From Lysinibacillus fusiformis (GTDB lineage Bacteria; Bacillota; Bacilli; Bacillales_A; Planococcaceae), in NCBI RefSeq assembly GCF_002845985.1, contig NZ_PDFK01000001.1, positions 806,001 to 870,000 of the forward strand: a stretch of 64,000 nt of DNA, written 5' to 3'. The translations under genes and the position numbers were made by a program. Shown piece after piece: positions 44,572 to 53,433 of the stretch (the first letter of the stretch is position 1; the number at the start of each line of letters is the position of its first letter). The notes beneath the pieces are model-generated. The model had not been told where the DNA came from, did not search any database, and worked only from the letters and a program-made list of their open reading frames with translations.

Positions 44572-46638
44572 TTAATAGATATTTCGTTGCCAAAATCGTT
44601 GCTGGGCAATGGCTGCTACGAACTTTTTAGCGAAATCCTTGTTACCTGTTGCTAACACAATGCCAGGGCCTACGTTTGCATTGGACATATTGAAGAAAGT
44701 TGTGCCAGTAGCAGCAAATCCGATCGGCTTAAAGTGACGATATGCTTCATTGATATAATTGACGATATAAGTATTGAATTTCGCCTGATTGCTTGCCTTT
44801 ACCCCAACAACATATAACGAGTCGAATAATACAGCATCAGTTGTGATAAATGTGTCAGTAGCCGTTAATTGAACCCCATTATTCCCTGTCACAACACCTA
44901 GTCGATCGGAGATAATGCTGTAGCGTACACCTTGCCTTGTTAAATATTTCAATACTTCACCGACCTCATTTGCATCAAAGCCATCGCCAATTAAGACTCC
45001 GACCTTAAGTGTATAAGGCAATTTAATGGTATTGGCTTGACTAAGTGCTGGTGAGGAGGCTGTGACCTTGGACTGTTCTCCTGTAGGGCGATTAACGCCA
45101 ACATTGTCTGCCACTGTTGTAGCCATTGCTTTATCTACATGGACAAACATATCCACAACTTGCTGCCGAACTGATTTACTCTTCACTTTTCCTACCTCGA
45201 AGCTAAATGCCTCTATAATATGTTGTTTTTCAGGCGGGGACATACTGTTCCAAAAGAGTCGTGCTTGTGAAAAATGATCATCAAAGGATTTACTGCGCGC
45301 TCTTGTGATGCGTCCCTCAACCTTTTCCTCATAATGAACATATCCCCCTTCCCTTGCAGTAGAAGTGGCGGGTGTATTATTAGCCAGCGAATTTTTATGA
45401 TAACTCACTCTTCCTAAATTAATGGTCTGTCGACTAAAGCCATTCCGCTGATTGTTATGCACTGGGCAAATCGGTCGATTAATGGGGATTTCTGCAAAGT
45501 TTGGTCCACCTAGACGGATTAACTGTGTGTCTAAGTATGAAAATAATCGTCCCTGTAACAGAGGATCATTCGTAAAGTCTATGCCTGGTACAACGCTACC
45601 TGGGTGGAAGGCAACTTGCTCTGTTTCAGCAAAAACATTATCCACATTACGATTTAAGGTCATTTTGCCAATCTTCTTCACTGGTACTATTTCCTCTGGC
45701 CAAAGCTTTGTCGCATCTAAAATATCAAAATCAAATTTAAATTCATCTTCAGGTTCAAGAATTTGGACAGCTAACTCAAACTCTGGATAATCGCCAATTT
45801 CGATGGCTTCCCATAAATCCCGTCGCTGAAAATCGGGGTCCTTCCCAGCAATTATCTGGGCTTCATCCCAAACGAGAGAATGTACACCGAGTACAGGCTT
45901 CCAATGGAATTTGACAAATCTCGATCTTCCCTTGTCATTGACGAAGCGGAATGTATGCACGCCGAAACCTTCCATCATACGAAAGCTTCGCGGAATGGCA
46001 CGGTCAGACATCACCCACATCACCATATGCGCAATTTCCTGATTATTGGCTACAAAATCCCAAAAGGTATCGTGTGCAGAGGCTGCTTGTGGCATATCAT
46101 TGTGTGGCTCAGGCTTTACGGCATGAATTAAATCGGGAAACTTAATGGCATCCTGAATAAAAAAGACAGGAATATTATTACCGACTAAATCATAATTTCC
46201 TTCATCCGTATAAAATTTCGTTGCAAATCCGCGTACATCACGAGCTGTGTCCATCGATCCTAAGCTCCCTACCACTGTTGAAAACCTGACAAACACAGGT
46301 GTTTTCTTTTTCGGATCCTGCAAAAATTTCGCCTTCGTATACTCTGCCATGGATTCATACAATTCAAACTCGCCATGTGCTGCAAAACCTCTGGCATGTA
46401 CGACGCGCTCTGGAATACGTTCATGATCAAAATGGGTAATTTTTTCTCTAAGATGAAAATCCTCCATAATTGTTGGCCCACGAACGCCTGCCTTAAGCGA
46501 ATCCTCATCATTGGACACCCTTAGCCCCTGATTGGTTGTCATTCTCGTGCCTTCATTCTCGACACGGAATGGCTCTAGTTGCTGATCCTTGGCATTCTCC
46601 TCTAGATTTTTGCGTTGATTCGACTTTGAGTTATCCAC
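44572..46638 (-). CDS. katE: large-subunit catalase (HPII type)
   Basis: 688 residues. Heme catalase core: RVVHARGFAAHGEFELYE with the distal histidine (about 77-95), VGNNIPVFFIQDAIKFPD, and the proximal ligand region RLFSYLDTQLIRLG (Tyr). The long C-terminal extension (about 545-688) has the class I amidotransferase-like fold (VGVLIGDGFDANEV) usual in HPII catalases. It detoxifies H2O2 and is commonly a general-stress or stationary-phase enzyme. The start chosen is the GTG at 46638, which follows AAAGGGG; the ATG five codons earlier has no ribosome site. Not in an operon. Confidence 0.95.
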   Translation of the reverse strand: MDNSKSNQRKNLEENAKDQQLEPFRVENEGTRMTTNQGLRVSNDEDSLKAGVRGPTIMEDFHLREKITHFDHERIPERVVHARGFAAHGEFELYESMAEYTKAKFLQDPKKKTPVFVRFSTVVGSLGSMDTARDVRGFATKFYTDEGNYDLVGNNIPVFFIQDAIKFPDLIHAVKPEPHNDMPQAASAHDTFWDFVANNQEIAHMVMWVMSDRAIPRSFRMMEGFGVHTFRFVNDKGRSRFVKFHWKPVLGVHSLVWDEAQIIAGKDPDFQRRDLWEAIEIGDYPEFELAVQILEPEDEFKFDFDILDATKLWPEEIVPVKKIGKMTLNRNVDNVFAETEQVAFHPGSVVPGIDFTNDPLLQGRLFSYLDTQLIRLGGPNFAEIPINRPICPVHNNQRNGFSRQTINLGRVSYHKNSLANNTPATSTAREGGYVHYEEKVEGRITRARSKSFDDHFSQARLFWNSMSPPEKQHIIEAFSFEVGKVKSKSVRQQVVDMFVHVDKAMATTVADNVGVNRPTGEQSKVTASSPALSQANTIKLPYTLKVGVLIGDGFDANEVGEVLKYLTRQGVRYSIISDRLGVVTGNNGVQLTATDTFITTDAVLFDSLYVVGVKASNQAKFNTYIVNYINEAYRHFKPIGFAATGTTFFNMSNANVGPGIVLATGNKDFAKKFVAAIAQQRFWQRNIY

Positions 46639-46735
46639 ACAATCCCCTTTCATCTATTTACTACTTTCGCTCCATATACACTATATGTTTTGGAAAAATA
46701 AACATGCTTTCGTTTCGACAATGCATTGTGTAAAA

Positions 46736-46775
46736 ATAAAAAAGCAGGTCTCTATTTGGAAATAGAAAACCTACT
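46736..46775 (-). terminator. terminator after the rloB-like gene
   Basis: AG(T)AGGTT(T)TCTATTT / AAATAGAGACCTGCT stem followed by TTTTTTATTTTT on the minus strand. Confidence 0.8.
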
Positions 46776-46780
46776 CACGC

Positions 46781-47356
46781 TTAAAATATGTATCGTATCA
46801 TTTCATGTATGTTACAGTAAGGGTTGTCGCGGCTCTCCGTCTTTCGAAGAGCCATCATGTCTGTACAATTTTTAATCGCTACCTCATGTCGTAATGCGAT
46901 GGGGGCAATAATGGATTCATCTGCCTTGTGACGGAAATAACGACTTACGCCAAGATGCTGTTCCATCTTGTCATTCAAGACAGCACGAGGATACTTTTCT
47001 GAACTGTCGACTTCCTCAAAATGCAGGAGTAGCCACAATTCAAATGCTTCATTTGTATAGGCAATGCGAATATTTTTTTCCTCGCAAAATTGATTGACTT
47101 CCTCTAATTGCTTTTCGGTTAAGTCATCCTTATCAAAAACAATCCAAACCTCATCAAAATATTGATAGCTGGAATCTCGATAAGCATGTTGAGCAAGCTT
47201 AATAGCTGAACGTTTAACGTTTTTTATTTTGACACTTACCATTTTAGAGCGCTTTAATATACGCATTTGTTCAAAATAAATACGTTCTGTCTCACCTTCA
47301 CAATAAATTAAAATCGTTTTACGCAGTGTTCGGTTCCCTTGTTGACGTACTCTCAA
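46781..47356 (-). CDS. RloB-like Toprim-fold protein (abortive-infection type)
   Basis: 191 residues. The Toprim-like signature starts with ILIYCEGETERIYFEQM (acidic residue after strand one), then VWIVFDKDD (DxDD, about residue 90), and the RloB-specific NEAFELWLLLHFEE (about 118-131). RloB proteins pair with an AAA ATPase (RloA/AbiLi type) and are associated with phage defence and restriction islands; they are predicted nucleases. The start overlaps the ATPase stop by four bases (ATGA), so the two are translationally coupled. No toxin-antitoxin motif was seen. Confidence 0.87.
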   Translation of the reverse strand: MRVRQQGNRTLRKTILIYCEGETERIYFEQMRILKRSKMVSVKIKNVKRSAIKLAQHAYRDSSYQYFDEVWIVFDKDDLTEKQLEEVNQFCEEKNIRIAYTNEAFELWLLLHFEEVDSSEKYPRAVLNDKMEQHLGVSRYFRHKADESIIAPIALRHEVAIKNCTDMMALRKTESRDNPYCNIHEMIRYIF

Positions 47357-48630
47357 GGCTCAGATACCTCCGCTTCTTCTAAATATTGTTCAGATAAATA
47401 CTCATTGATAACAGGCATTGCACCAAACTCACCTTTTATATAGCGTTTCGCATAAGAAAGATCTCCACGCTTCTTTTGTAAATCTGCAAAATCAAATAAA
47501 GAGTAAAGCTCTGATTCATTTTTAAAGCTTTTATTAACAAACCAAATTTGATCTGAACGCAATGGCTGATCTAGCAATTCTATTTCATGACTTGTCACGA
47601 TAAATTGATTATTTCGATTGCGTTTGCTGTTCATAATGGCCATTAAAAACTCACAAATCGACACATGGAATGCCGTATCGAATTCGTCTATAAAAATCGT
47701 TTTTCCTTTATTATAAGCATCCACCATCACGCATGCTAAATGTAGCATTCGTACTGTGCCTTTCGAATCCATTGTCCAATTAATCGTTTCCGTTCCTATC
47801 GGTGCACCAGCTTCATCAAATGATAAGTAATGTAGGTCAATATCTACTTCTTGAATCACCTCAGACGATTCATACTCATAACCAATTGTATTTTTCTCTC
47901 GACGTTCCACACGTCTGGCCGTGACATCTTGAATGGATAGGTCTGCAATTTTAAGGAGTTTGATCACTTCTTTTTTAAAGGGCTTCTCTTCAAGTTTACG
48001 AATTAGAGGATGACTTGATAACCGATTTGCTTCATCAAGAAATAGAATTTTATGTAAAAACCAATCGAATATCTTTAAAGCATCTGAATCATTAAAAACA
48101 TGCAAGACAGACAAAAAGGCCGTATTGTTACGTGTATATTTTGTCAGCTCCTGTGCACTCGTTTGAGCTGTTTCATATGAATATTGTGTACCATCCCATT
48201 GTCTGACAAACAGCTCTTCTTTTTGCAACTTGTTCGTCTTCACAAGACGCTCATAGAGAACTTGAGAAGCATTGTACTGTATTTCATAATCATAAAGAGC
48301 ACCATCTAAAAAAAGCGATATCATAAACTCTGTTGGTGTGCCCTGCTGTCTTCCTAACTTAAACGGTTGATAGGGTAAACGTAACTGCTTAACATTATTT
48401 AAATTTTCAAAATTAAAAAGCAAAGTACGTAATACTTTAATAGCCGTAAAAAGATTGGATTTCCCACTACCATTTGGTCCAAAAATAAATGCACTTTTCA
48501 CAAGTCGAAGTGAATCAAATTGAATGGTATGAGTATCCTTCCATTTTCGCAGACGGCTGCCCGCTACCATTGAAAATAACGTATCATCTTTATAACTTAA
48601 ACAATTTTTCACTCTAAAATCTACAAGCAT
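47353..48630 (-). CDS. AAA-family ATPase, RloA/AbiL-like
   Basis: 425 residues. Walker A FGPNGSGKSN at about 50-59 in an ABC/SMC-like N-terminal half (MLVDFRVKNCLSY). The C-terminal half has Walker B with KTIFIDEFDTAFH (about 310) and the switch VTSHEIELLD. This is the AAA_21-type ATPase found beside RloB/Toprim nucleases. The start is the ATG at 48630, seven bases after GGAGG; a longer frame to 48654 overlaps that site. The pair lies between an epimerase gene (with its own terminator) and katE, so it looks like a self-contained two-gene unit. Confidence 0.88.
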   Translation of the reverse strand: MLVDFRVKNCLSYKDDTLFSMVAGSRLRKWKDTHTIQFDSLRLVKSAFIFGPNGSGKSNLFTAIKVLRTLLFNFENLNNVKQLRLPYQPFKLGRQQGTPTEFMISLFLDGALYDYEIQYNASQVLYERLVKTNKLQKEELFVRQWDGTQYSYETAQTSAQELTKYTRNNTAFLSVLHVFNDSDALKIFDWFLHKILFLDEANRLSSHPLIRKLEEKPFKKEVIKLLKIADLSIQDVTARRVERREKNTIGYEYESSEVIQEVDIDLHYLSFDEAGAPIGTETINWTMDSKGTVRMLHLACVMVDAYNKGKTIFIDEFDTAFHVSICEFLMAIMNSKRNRNNQFIVTSHEIELLDQPLRSDQIWFVNKSFKNESELYSLFDFADLQKKRGDLSYAKRYIKGEFGAMPVINEYLSEQYLEEAEVSEP

Positions 48631-48685
48631 CAATAAGCCTCCGTCCACAACCATTTCTTTAATGAATTATTATACTATAGACATA

Positions 48686-48714
48686 GAAAAAGACATATTA
48701 CACGATGTAATATG
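48686..48714 (-). terminator. terminator after the epimerase gene
   Basis: GCATATTACA / TGTAATATG(T)C stem followed by TTTTTC on the minus strand, between the epimerase stop and the ATPase start. Confidence 0.8.
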
Positions 48715-48735
48715 CCTACATAATTTAAATGCCCT

Positions 48736-49677
48736 TTAGCCACTATTTTGTTGAATTTCTGCTAGTTTTTCATTTTGTAATGCATGCAATGTACGTTCGA
48801 TTCCTTCTGCAAAAGAAGTTTTTGGCCTCCAGCCAATGGCCTTGGCTAATTTGTCGTTACTTAAAAATGAATGTTCGATATCTCCTTCTCGCGCAGGGGC
48901 ATATTGAATTTCAAGTGGGTGATTTAAATGTTGCAGCAGTAAGATGACTTGGTGAATAGACCAAGCTTCATTTGTGGATACATTATACGTGCCTTGCAAA
49001 CGGGCAGATACACCAGCGTAAATAGCATCTGCAATATCATCGACATAAATGAAATCTCGTGTTTGTTCACCGTCACCATAAATCGTAAAAGGTTTGCCTG
49101 CCATACTGCTTTTTAGCATACTTGGGATCACTGCTGCTTCGCCCTGCATTTGTTGCCTTGGACCAAAAACATTAGCAAATCTGTAGATGAGAATAGGTAA
49201 ACGATAATCTTTATGCCATTTCTCACAGTAGGTTTCCCCAATGCTCTTATTGAGTCCATACATAGATATCGGTTCACAGACATCTGTTTCTTCTAATGGC
49301 GGATAATGACTATCTCCATACACCGATGCTGACGAAGCAAAAACAAAATGCTGTACATTATACTTAGAAGCTAAAAAAAGCATTTGGCTTAGCCCAACGA
49401 TATTTGTCAAAATATCCTTTACTGGCTCTTGGATGGATTGTTGTACGCTCGTTTGTGCCGCACAATGGATGACTACATCAAAATGTATTTCTTTAAAAAG
49501 ATGCTCACAAACCTCATCCTCTACATTTAAAAGATAGGATTTATGCTCAAAGTCAACATTTCGTAAATGACCCGTACTTAAATTATCAATAATATAAATT
49601 GTTGCACCTTCTTCGAAAAAACGCCTACCTACGGCACTGCCAATAAAACCATAGCCACCTGTCACTAATACATTCAT
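48736..49677 (-). CDS. NAD-dependent epimerase/dehydratase, UDP-glucose 4-epimerase type
   Basis: 313-residue extended SDR. NAD motif GGYGFIGSAVGR at residues 7-18, NLSTGHLRNV (about 37), active-site pair YGLNKS with catalytic Ser in FASSASVYGD, and DFIYVDDIADAIYAG. The pattern fits UDP-galactose/UDP-N-acetylglucosamine 4-epimerases that make nucleotide sugars for cell-surface polymers. No other polysaccharide gene is adjacent, so the sugar is not certain. Transcribed alone with its own terminator. Confidence 0.9.
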   Translation of the reverse strand: MNVLVTGGYGFIGSAVGRRFFEEGATIYIIDNLSTGHLRNVDFEHKSYLLNVEDEVCEHLFKEIHFDVVIHCAAQTSVQQSIQEPVKDILTNIVGLSQMLFLASKYNVQHFVFASSASVYGDSHYPPLEETDVCEPISMYGLNKSIGETYCEKWHKDYRLPILIYRFANVFGPRQQMQGEAAVIPSMLKSSMAGKPFTIYGDGEQTRDFIYVDDIADAIYAGVSARLQGTYNVSTNEAWSIHQVILLLQHLNHPLEIQYAPAREGDIEHSFLSNDKLAKAIGWRPKTSFAEGIERTLHALQNEKLAEIQQNSG

Positions 49678-49815
49678 CCTATCGCCCCCAAAAACAATAT
49701 GATGATTTATATGCAGTAATTACTAAAAATATGCAAGAAACTTATTTGATGGTAATTTCTAACAGAATAGCATTACTAGAATGATTAACTAAAAAACGTC
49801 TATATTTTTCTATAT

Positions 49816-49849
49816 AAAAAGCATGCTTGAAAATTACTTCAAGCATGCT
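49816..49849 (-). terminator. terminator after the YceI gene
   Basis: AGCATGCTTGAA / TTCAAGCATGCT, 12-bp perfect stem and a T-rich run on the minus strand, starting shortly after the YceI stop. Confidence 0.85.
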
Positions 49850-49862
49850 CTATCATCTATTT

Positions 49863-50390
49863 TTAAGCTGGGTTTATTTCTAATTCAACAGTTACTTTAA
49901 TATCTTTTCCAACAAGAACCCCACCCGTTTCTAACGCTGCGTTCCAAGTTAGGCCAAAGTCTTCACGATTGATTGTTGTTTCAGCTTCAAAACCATATAC
50001 TTCTTGTCCCCATGGATTTGTACCTTTTCCATTGAATTCTGTATCAAACGTTACGGACTTTGTCACGCCTTTAATTGTTAAATCACCAGTTACTGCATAT
50101 TCATCTCCTGCTTTTTTAGCAATGTTTGTCGATTTAAATGTAATTGTTGGATATTTTTCAGCATCAAAGAAATCTTCTGCTTTTAAATGATTATCACGAT
50201 CCTCACTACGTGTATTAATACTCGCTGGATCAATTGTAAAGTTAATGTTAGCAGTTGTTAAGTCTGCAAGGTCTGTCGCTTCAATATCAGCTGAATAGCT
50301 ATCAAATACGCCTTTAACTTTTGATACCATCATGTGTTTTACTTGAAAGTTTACTGCTGAGTGTCCTAAATCAATGTTCCATTTTGCCAT
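49863..50390 (-). CDS. YceI-family protein
   Basis: 175-residue protein of the YceI fold, a lipocalin-like beta-barrel that binds polyprenoid chains in studied members. Recognisable blocks: WNIDLGHSAVNFQVKHMMVS at the N-terminus, NTRSEDRDNHLKAEDFFDAEKYP, DLTIKGVTKSVTFD. No signal peptide, so it should be cytoplasmic here. The start is the ATG at 50390, eight bases after GGAGG; a longer frame is not needed. A palindrome close to the MhqR-type consensus lies just upstream (50416-50437), and an MhqR-like regulator gene is at 24933, suggesting regulation by quinone-type stress. Confidence 0.92.
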   Translation of the reverse strand: MAKWNIDLGHSAVNFQVKHMMVSKVKGVFDSYSADIEATDLADLTTANINFTIDPASINTRSEDRDNHLKAEDFFDAEKYPTITFKSTNIAKKAGDEYAVTGDLTIKGVTKSVTFDTEFNGKGTNPWGQEVYGFEAETTINREDFGLTWNAALETGGVLVGKDIKVTVELEINPA

Positions 50391-50415
50391 TATAAATTCC
50401 TCCAAATAAGTTGAT

Positions 50416-50437
50416 TATATCTCGATTTCGAGATATA
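50416..50437 (-). promoter_or_regulatory. MhqR-like palindrome upstream of the YceI gene
   Basis: TATATCTCGA-TT-TCGAGATATA, a 10-bp perfect inverted repeat beginning 26 bases upstream of the start codon. It resembles the MhqR operator as I recall it (ATCTCGAATTCGAGAT core). Confidence 0.65.
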
Positions 50438-50603
50438 TTTTAAAATATGAAGCAACTACAGTATTTATGTTACCCAAAACAGAATTGGATAAACATTTGT
50501 AGTTACTCGATTGGTTAAACATTATGATTACGAAAAGCAATCAATTACTTTATGTAACTTACTATATATTAATAATAAAGTTACGTCAAGTAATTTTAAA
50601 AAT

Positions 50604-50638
50604 AAAAAAGGATATCCAAATTATCGGTACATCCTTTC
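50604..50638 (-). terminator. terminator downstream of the isd operon
   Basis: AAAGGAT / ATCCTTT stem followed by TTTTTTATTTTT on the minus strand. A second hairpin with arms AAGCTCCAAC / GTTGGAGCTA at 50720-50764 precedes it and may help stop transcription after srtB. Confidence 0.65.
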
Positions 50639-50801
50639 AGACAGTAGAGATCATTCTGTCTACTGATATAAGCTTTTATGAAGGTTTAAATATGAAGAGG
50701 TGACAATGAGATGAAGGCAAGCTCCAACTCGCTGTGAAAAATCAAGGTTGGAGCTATTCTTGCCAACAAGCTTAAAGGTTCACCCTTTACATTTCTTCCC
50801 C

Positions 50802-51584
50802 TCAACGCTTGACTAACTTGCCTTGCACGACAAAGCGATGGTCGTCACTTAAAACCGCATCCTTACAAGTAGATAACGTCAAAATTTTATCGTCTGGACT
50901 TAGATCGACATTCATCTGAATAGAAGATCGCTGTTGTATCTCCTCTATAAAGTTTTGGTAAGCTTCATTGTTGGCAAAGTCGGTCTCAATATAATAGAAA
51001 TCAATCGTCGTCTCATATGCAGCAAAAACCTCAATATCATAGCCCTCATATAAGGTATCAAGATATAGGATGGGATGCTCATCTGCATAGTCTTGCTTTA
51101 AGTAATTTTTTAAACTACCGAACATCGTCTCGTTCTTCATGGCATGACCATATAAAATCGTATTTTTGTTCATGTCTAGTATTTGATTTCGATAATCCAT
51201 AAAAACACTGCCTGCACGACTCTCCTTATTTTTAAAGTTATGATTTAAATAATAGTCATTATTGTCAGCTTGTAAAATTGGATTATTCAGCTTTGTTCCG
51301 TCTACTGAAATCCACCCAATAATTTGAGGATTAATCGCCAATAAATCAAGGAACTGTGGTCGTATAGTGAATGCTGATACATCATTTGTTGTTTCTGTCT
51401 CCTCGATTTGTTCTGCTGGCTGTTCTTCATTAGCTGCTAATGTGGCCTGATAAATATCCTGTACTTCTTTTAATGATTTTGACGTTTCGTAGTACGTATA
51501 TAGATACTTTGCAAGTGAAAAAACAGAAAATAAAAATATGCCTAAATATAGCAGTGTTAGCAACTTGGATACTTTCTTCTTCAT
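50802..51584 (-). CDS. srtB: class B sortase
   Basis: 260 residues, type II membrane protein with one N-terminal helix (about 8-28). Catalytic residues: His in ILYGHAMKNETMFG (about 145), Cys in LTLSTCKDA (about 243) and Arg in DHRFVVQGKL. This is the SrtB class that attaches NPQTN-type proteins to peptidoglycan. Its only clear substrate in the window is IsdC, encoded at the other end of the operon, which carries NPQTG. It is the last gene of the isd operon. Confidence 0.95.
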   Translation of the reverse strand: MKKKVSKLLTLLYLGIFLFSVFSLAKYLYTYYETSKSLKEVQDIYQATLAANEEQPAEQIEETETTNDVSAFTIRPQFLDLLAINPQIIGWISVDGTKLNNPILQADNNDYYLNHNFKNKESRAGSVFMDYRNQILDMNKNTILYGHAMKNETMFGSLKNYLKQDYADEHPILYLDTLYEGYDIEVFAAYETTIDFYYIETDFANNEAYQNFIEEIQQRSSIQMNVDLSPDDKILTLSTCKDAVLSDDHRFVVQGKLVKR

Positions 51585-51596
51585 CGGATTACCTTC

Positions 51597-52367
51597 TTAT
51601 ATTCCCATTGGCATCATATAGTAGCCAAGCTGTTTATCTTCATTAAAGATTGCATCCACTCCATACACTTCTTTAATCATATCTTTCGTAATCACATCAC
51701 GTGGCGCACCCTCTGCAAAAATTTGACCTTCCTTCATCAAAATAATATGGTCGCTATAGCGAATGGCTTGATTAATATCATGTAGTACCATGATAATCGT
51801 TAAACCATGCTGCTCGTTTAATGTTTTCACCAGCTCTAGCAATTCTATTTGATAGTATATATCCAAATAGGTTGTAGGCTCATCTAAACATAATATTTCT
51901 GACTGTTGTGCTAATGCCATAGCAATCCACACTCGCTGCCGCTCTCCACCTGATAACGCCTCTAAACTTGTTGTAGCTTTATGCTGTAAATTTGTACAGG
52001 CAAGTGCCCATTCAATGGCTTTTGAGTCCTCATCGTGATTCTTTTTTAGCATTGTTTGGTGTGGCAAACGACCAAACCCAACTAGTTTTTCAATCGTTAA
52101 ATCTCTCGGTATGTCATTTTGTTGATACACAATGGCCAGTTTTTTAGCAAATTCTTTCGGCTTATAGTGCAGTAAATCTTTATTTTCTAACGAGACAGTC
52201 CCTGATTTAGGTGAATGAAGGCGAGAGATAACACTTAATAATGTAGATTTCCCACAGCCATTTGGTCCAATGATTGTCGTAATTTTCCCTTGGACAATCG
52301 TTGTTGAAACACCATTTAAATGGTTACGTGTATTATCATGCGATACAATGATGTCTTGTATATCCAT
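51597..52367 (-). CDS. heme/iron ABC transporter ATP-binding protein
   Basis: 256-residue FecE/FhuC-type ATPase. Walker A IGPNGCGKST (about 36), signature ALSGGERQRVWIAMAL, Walker B EILCLDEPTTYLD, H-loop MVLHDINQA. Energises the heme or siderophore importer with the permease encoded 6 bp upstream. In Staphylococcus the isd importer uses a separate ATPase, but in Bacillus and Listeria-type loci a dedicated one follows isdF, as here. Its start is close to the permease stop, so translation is probably coupled. Confidence 0.93.
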   Translation of the reverse strand: MDIQDIIVSHDNTRNHLNGVSTTIVQGKITTIIGPNGCGKSTLLSVISRLHSPKSGTVSLENKDLLHYKPKEFAKKLAIVYQQNDIPRDLTIEKLVGFGRLPHQTMLKKNHDEDSKAIEWALACTNLQHKATTSLEALSGGERQRVWIAMALAQQSEILCLDEPTTYLDIYYQIELLELVKTLNEQHGLTIIMVLHDINQAIRYSDHIILMKEGQIFAEGAPRDVITKDMIKEVYGVDAIFNEDKQLGYYMMPMGI

Positions 52368-52373
52368 GTTTCG

Positions 52374-53339
52374 TCACTCTTTTCGTAATAAGAATATTAA
52401 GAATGGACCACCTATGATTGCCATAATGGTTGAGGCTGGAATTTCAATAGGTGCAATAATTGTCCGGCCAATCGTGTCTGCTACTAAAATTAATAAGGCA
52501 CCAGCAAGTGCTGTAAAAGGAATAAGCACAAGATGGTCATGCCCAACCAATCTGCGTGCAATATGAGGTACTAATAGCCCCACAAACGAAATAACTCCAG
52601 CCACAACAACTGAAACAGCCGCTAATAGAACAGCGACAGCGGCAATCAGTAAGCGTGCCCGTGCTACTTGAAACCCTAAACTTTTGACTGTTTTATCTTG
52701 TAATACAAGCAAATTACACCAACTATATAATGCAAATGCGCCAATTAATCCGATTGTCCCATAGGTCACAATCGTAGAGACATCTTTCCATGTACGCATC
52801 GTTAAATTAGAACCGATTACACTGGAAGCTGACGTATTCAAGGAACCACCTAAGCTAATAAGTGCCTCTGTTAATCCTGTAAACATGGCGTTAATGGCAA
52901 TCCCCACTAAGATCAATTTAAGTGGACTCAAGCCGGATTTCCACGAAAGTGCAAATACGAGTGAACAAGCCAATGCACCACCCATAAATGCTAAGACAGG
53001 TGTCATAAAAAATAATGCGGGGAAAAAGGCAATGATAGAGAGCTGTACAAATGCTGCACCAGAAGATATCCCAATGACACCAGCATCAGCCAAAGGATTA
53101 CGCATCACGGATTGTAAAAGCACCCCAGAGACTGAAAGTGCTGCACCTGCAAATAATGCCACAATGATACGTGGAAACCTTAAATCTCGTATAGCCTCCA
53201 TTTGGCTATTCCCTTCCTCAAATAATGCCCCTATAAACTCGAAAAAGCCCATTTTTATACTACCTGTTGTAGCTGAATAAACGATTGTCACTAGTAATAA
53301 AACAGTTACAATAAAAAAACTGACGATTCTTTTTGTCAT
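52374..53339 (-). CDS. isdF: heme ABC transporter permease IsdF (FecCD family)
   Basis: 321-residue membrane protein of the FecCD/BtuC fold with about nine to ten helices. Typical blocks are RLPRI-like DLRFPRIIVALFAGAALSVSG (about 52-72), NPLADAGVIGISSGAAF, and GVISFVGLLVPHIARRLVGHDH, the ATPase-contact region. It forms the channel for heme released from IsdE. A hairpin terminator lies in the 94-bp gap before it, so its level may be lower than isdE. Confidence 0.94.
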   Translation of the reverse strand: MTKRIVSFFIVTVLLLVTIVYSATTGSIKMGFFEFIGALFEEGNSQMEAIRDLRFPRIIVALFAGAALSVSGVLLQSVMRNPLADAGVIGISSGAAFVQLSIIAFFPALFFMTPVLAFMGGALACSLVFALSWKSGLSPLKLILVGIAINAMFTGLTEALISLGGSLNTSASSVIGSNLTMRTWKDVSTIVTYGTIGLIGAFALYSWCNLLVLQDKTVKSLGFQVARARLLIAAVAVLLAAVSVVVAGVISFVGLLVPHIARRLVGHDHLVLIPFTALAGALLILVADTIGRTIIAPIEIPASTIMAIIGGPFLIFLLRKE

Positions 53340-53380
53340 ATTGGATTTCCTTTTTTATATTTATATTCTCTCAGGATAAG

Positions 53381-53420
53381 AAAAACGCTCTATGACGAGT
53401 AGTAATACATCATACGAGCG
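53381..53420 (-). terminator. intra-operon hairpin between isdE and isdF
   Basis: On the minus strand CGCTC(G)TATGA / TCATAGAGCG with a 14-nt loop, followed by TTTTTC, in the gap between isdE and isdF. It fits a partial terminator that would favour the binding protein over the permease. Confidence 0.6.
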
Positions 53421-53433
53421 ACAATTCTAGTTA

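Noticed and set aside
46715..46732. PerR or SigB site upstream of katE (palindrome ACAATGCATTGT and a GTTTAT/GTGTAT pair)
   Set aside because: The palindrome does not match the PerR consensus as I recall it, and the SigB-like elements are spaced 16 bp apart, too far for a confident call.
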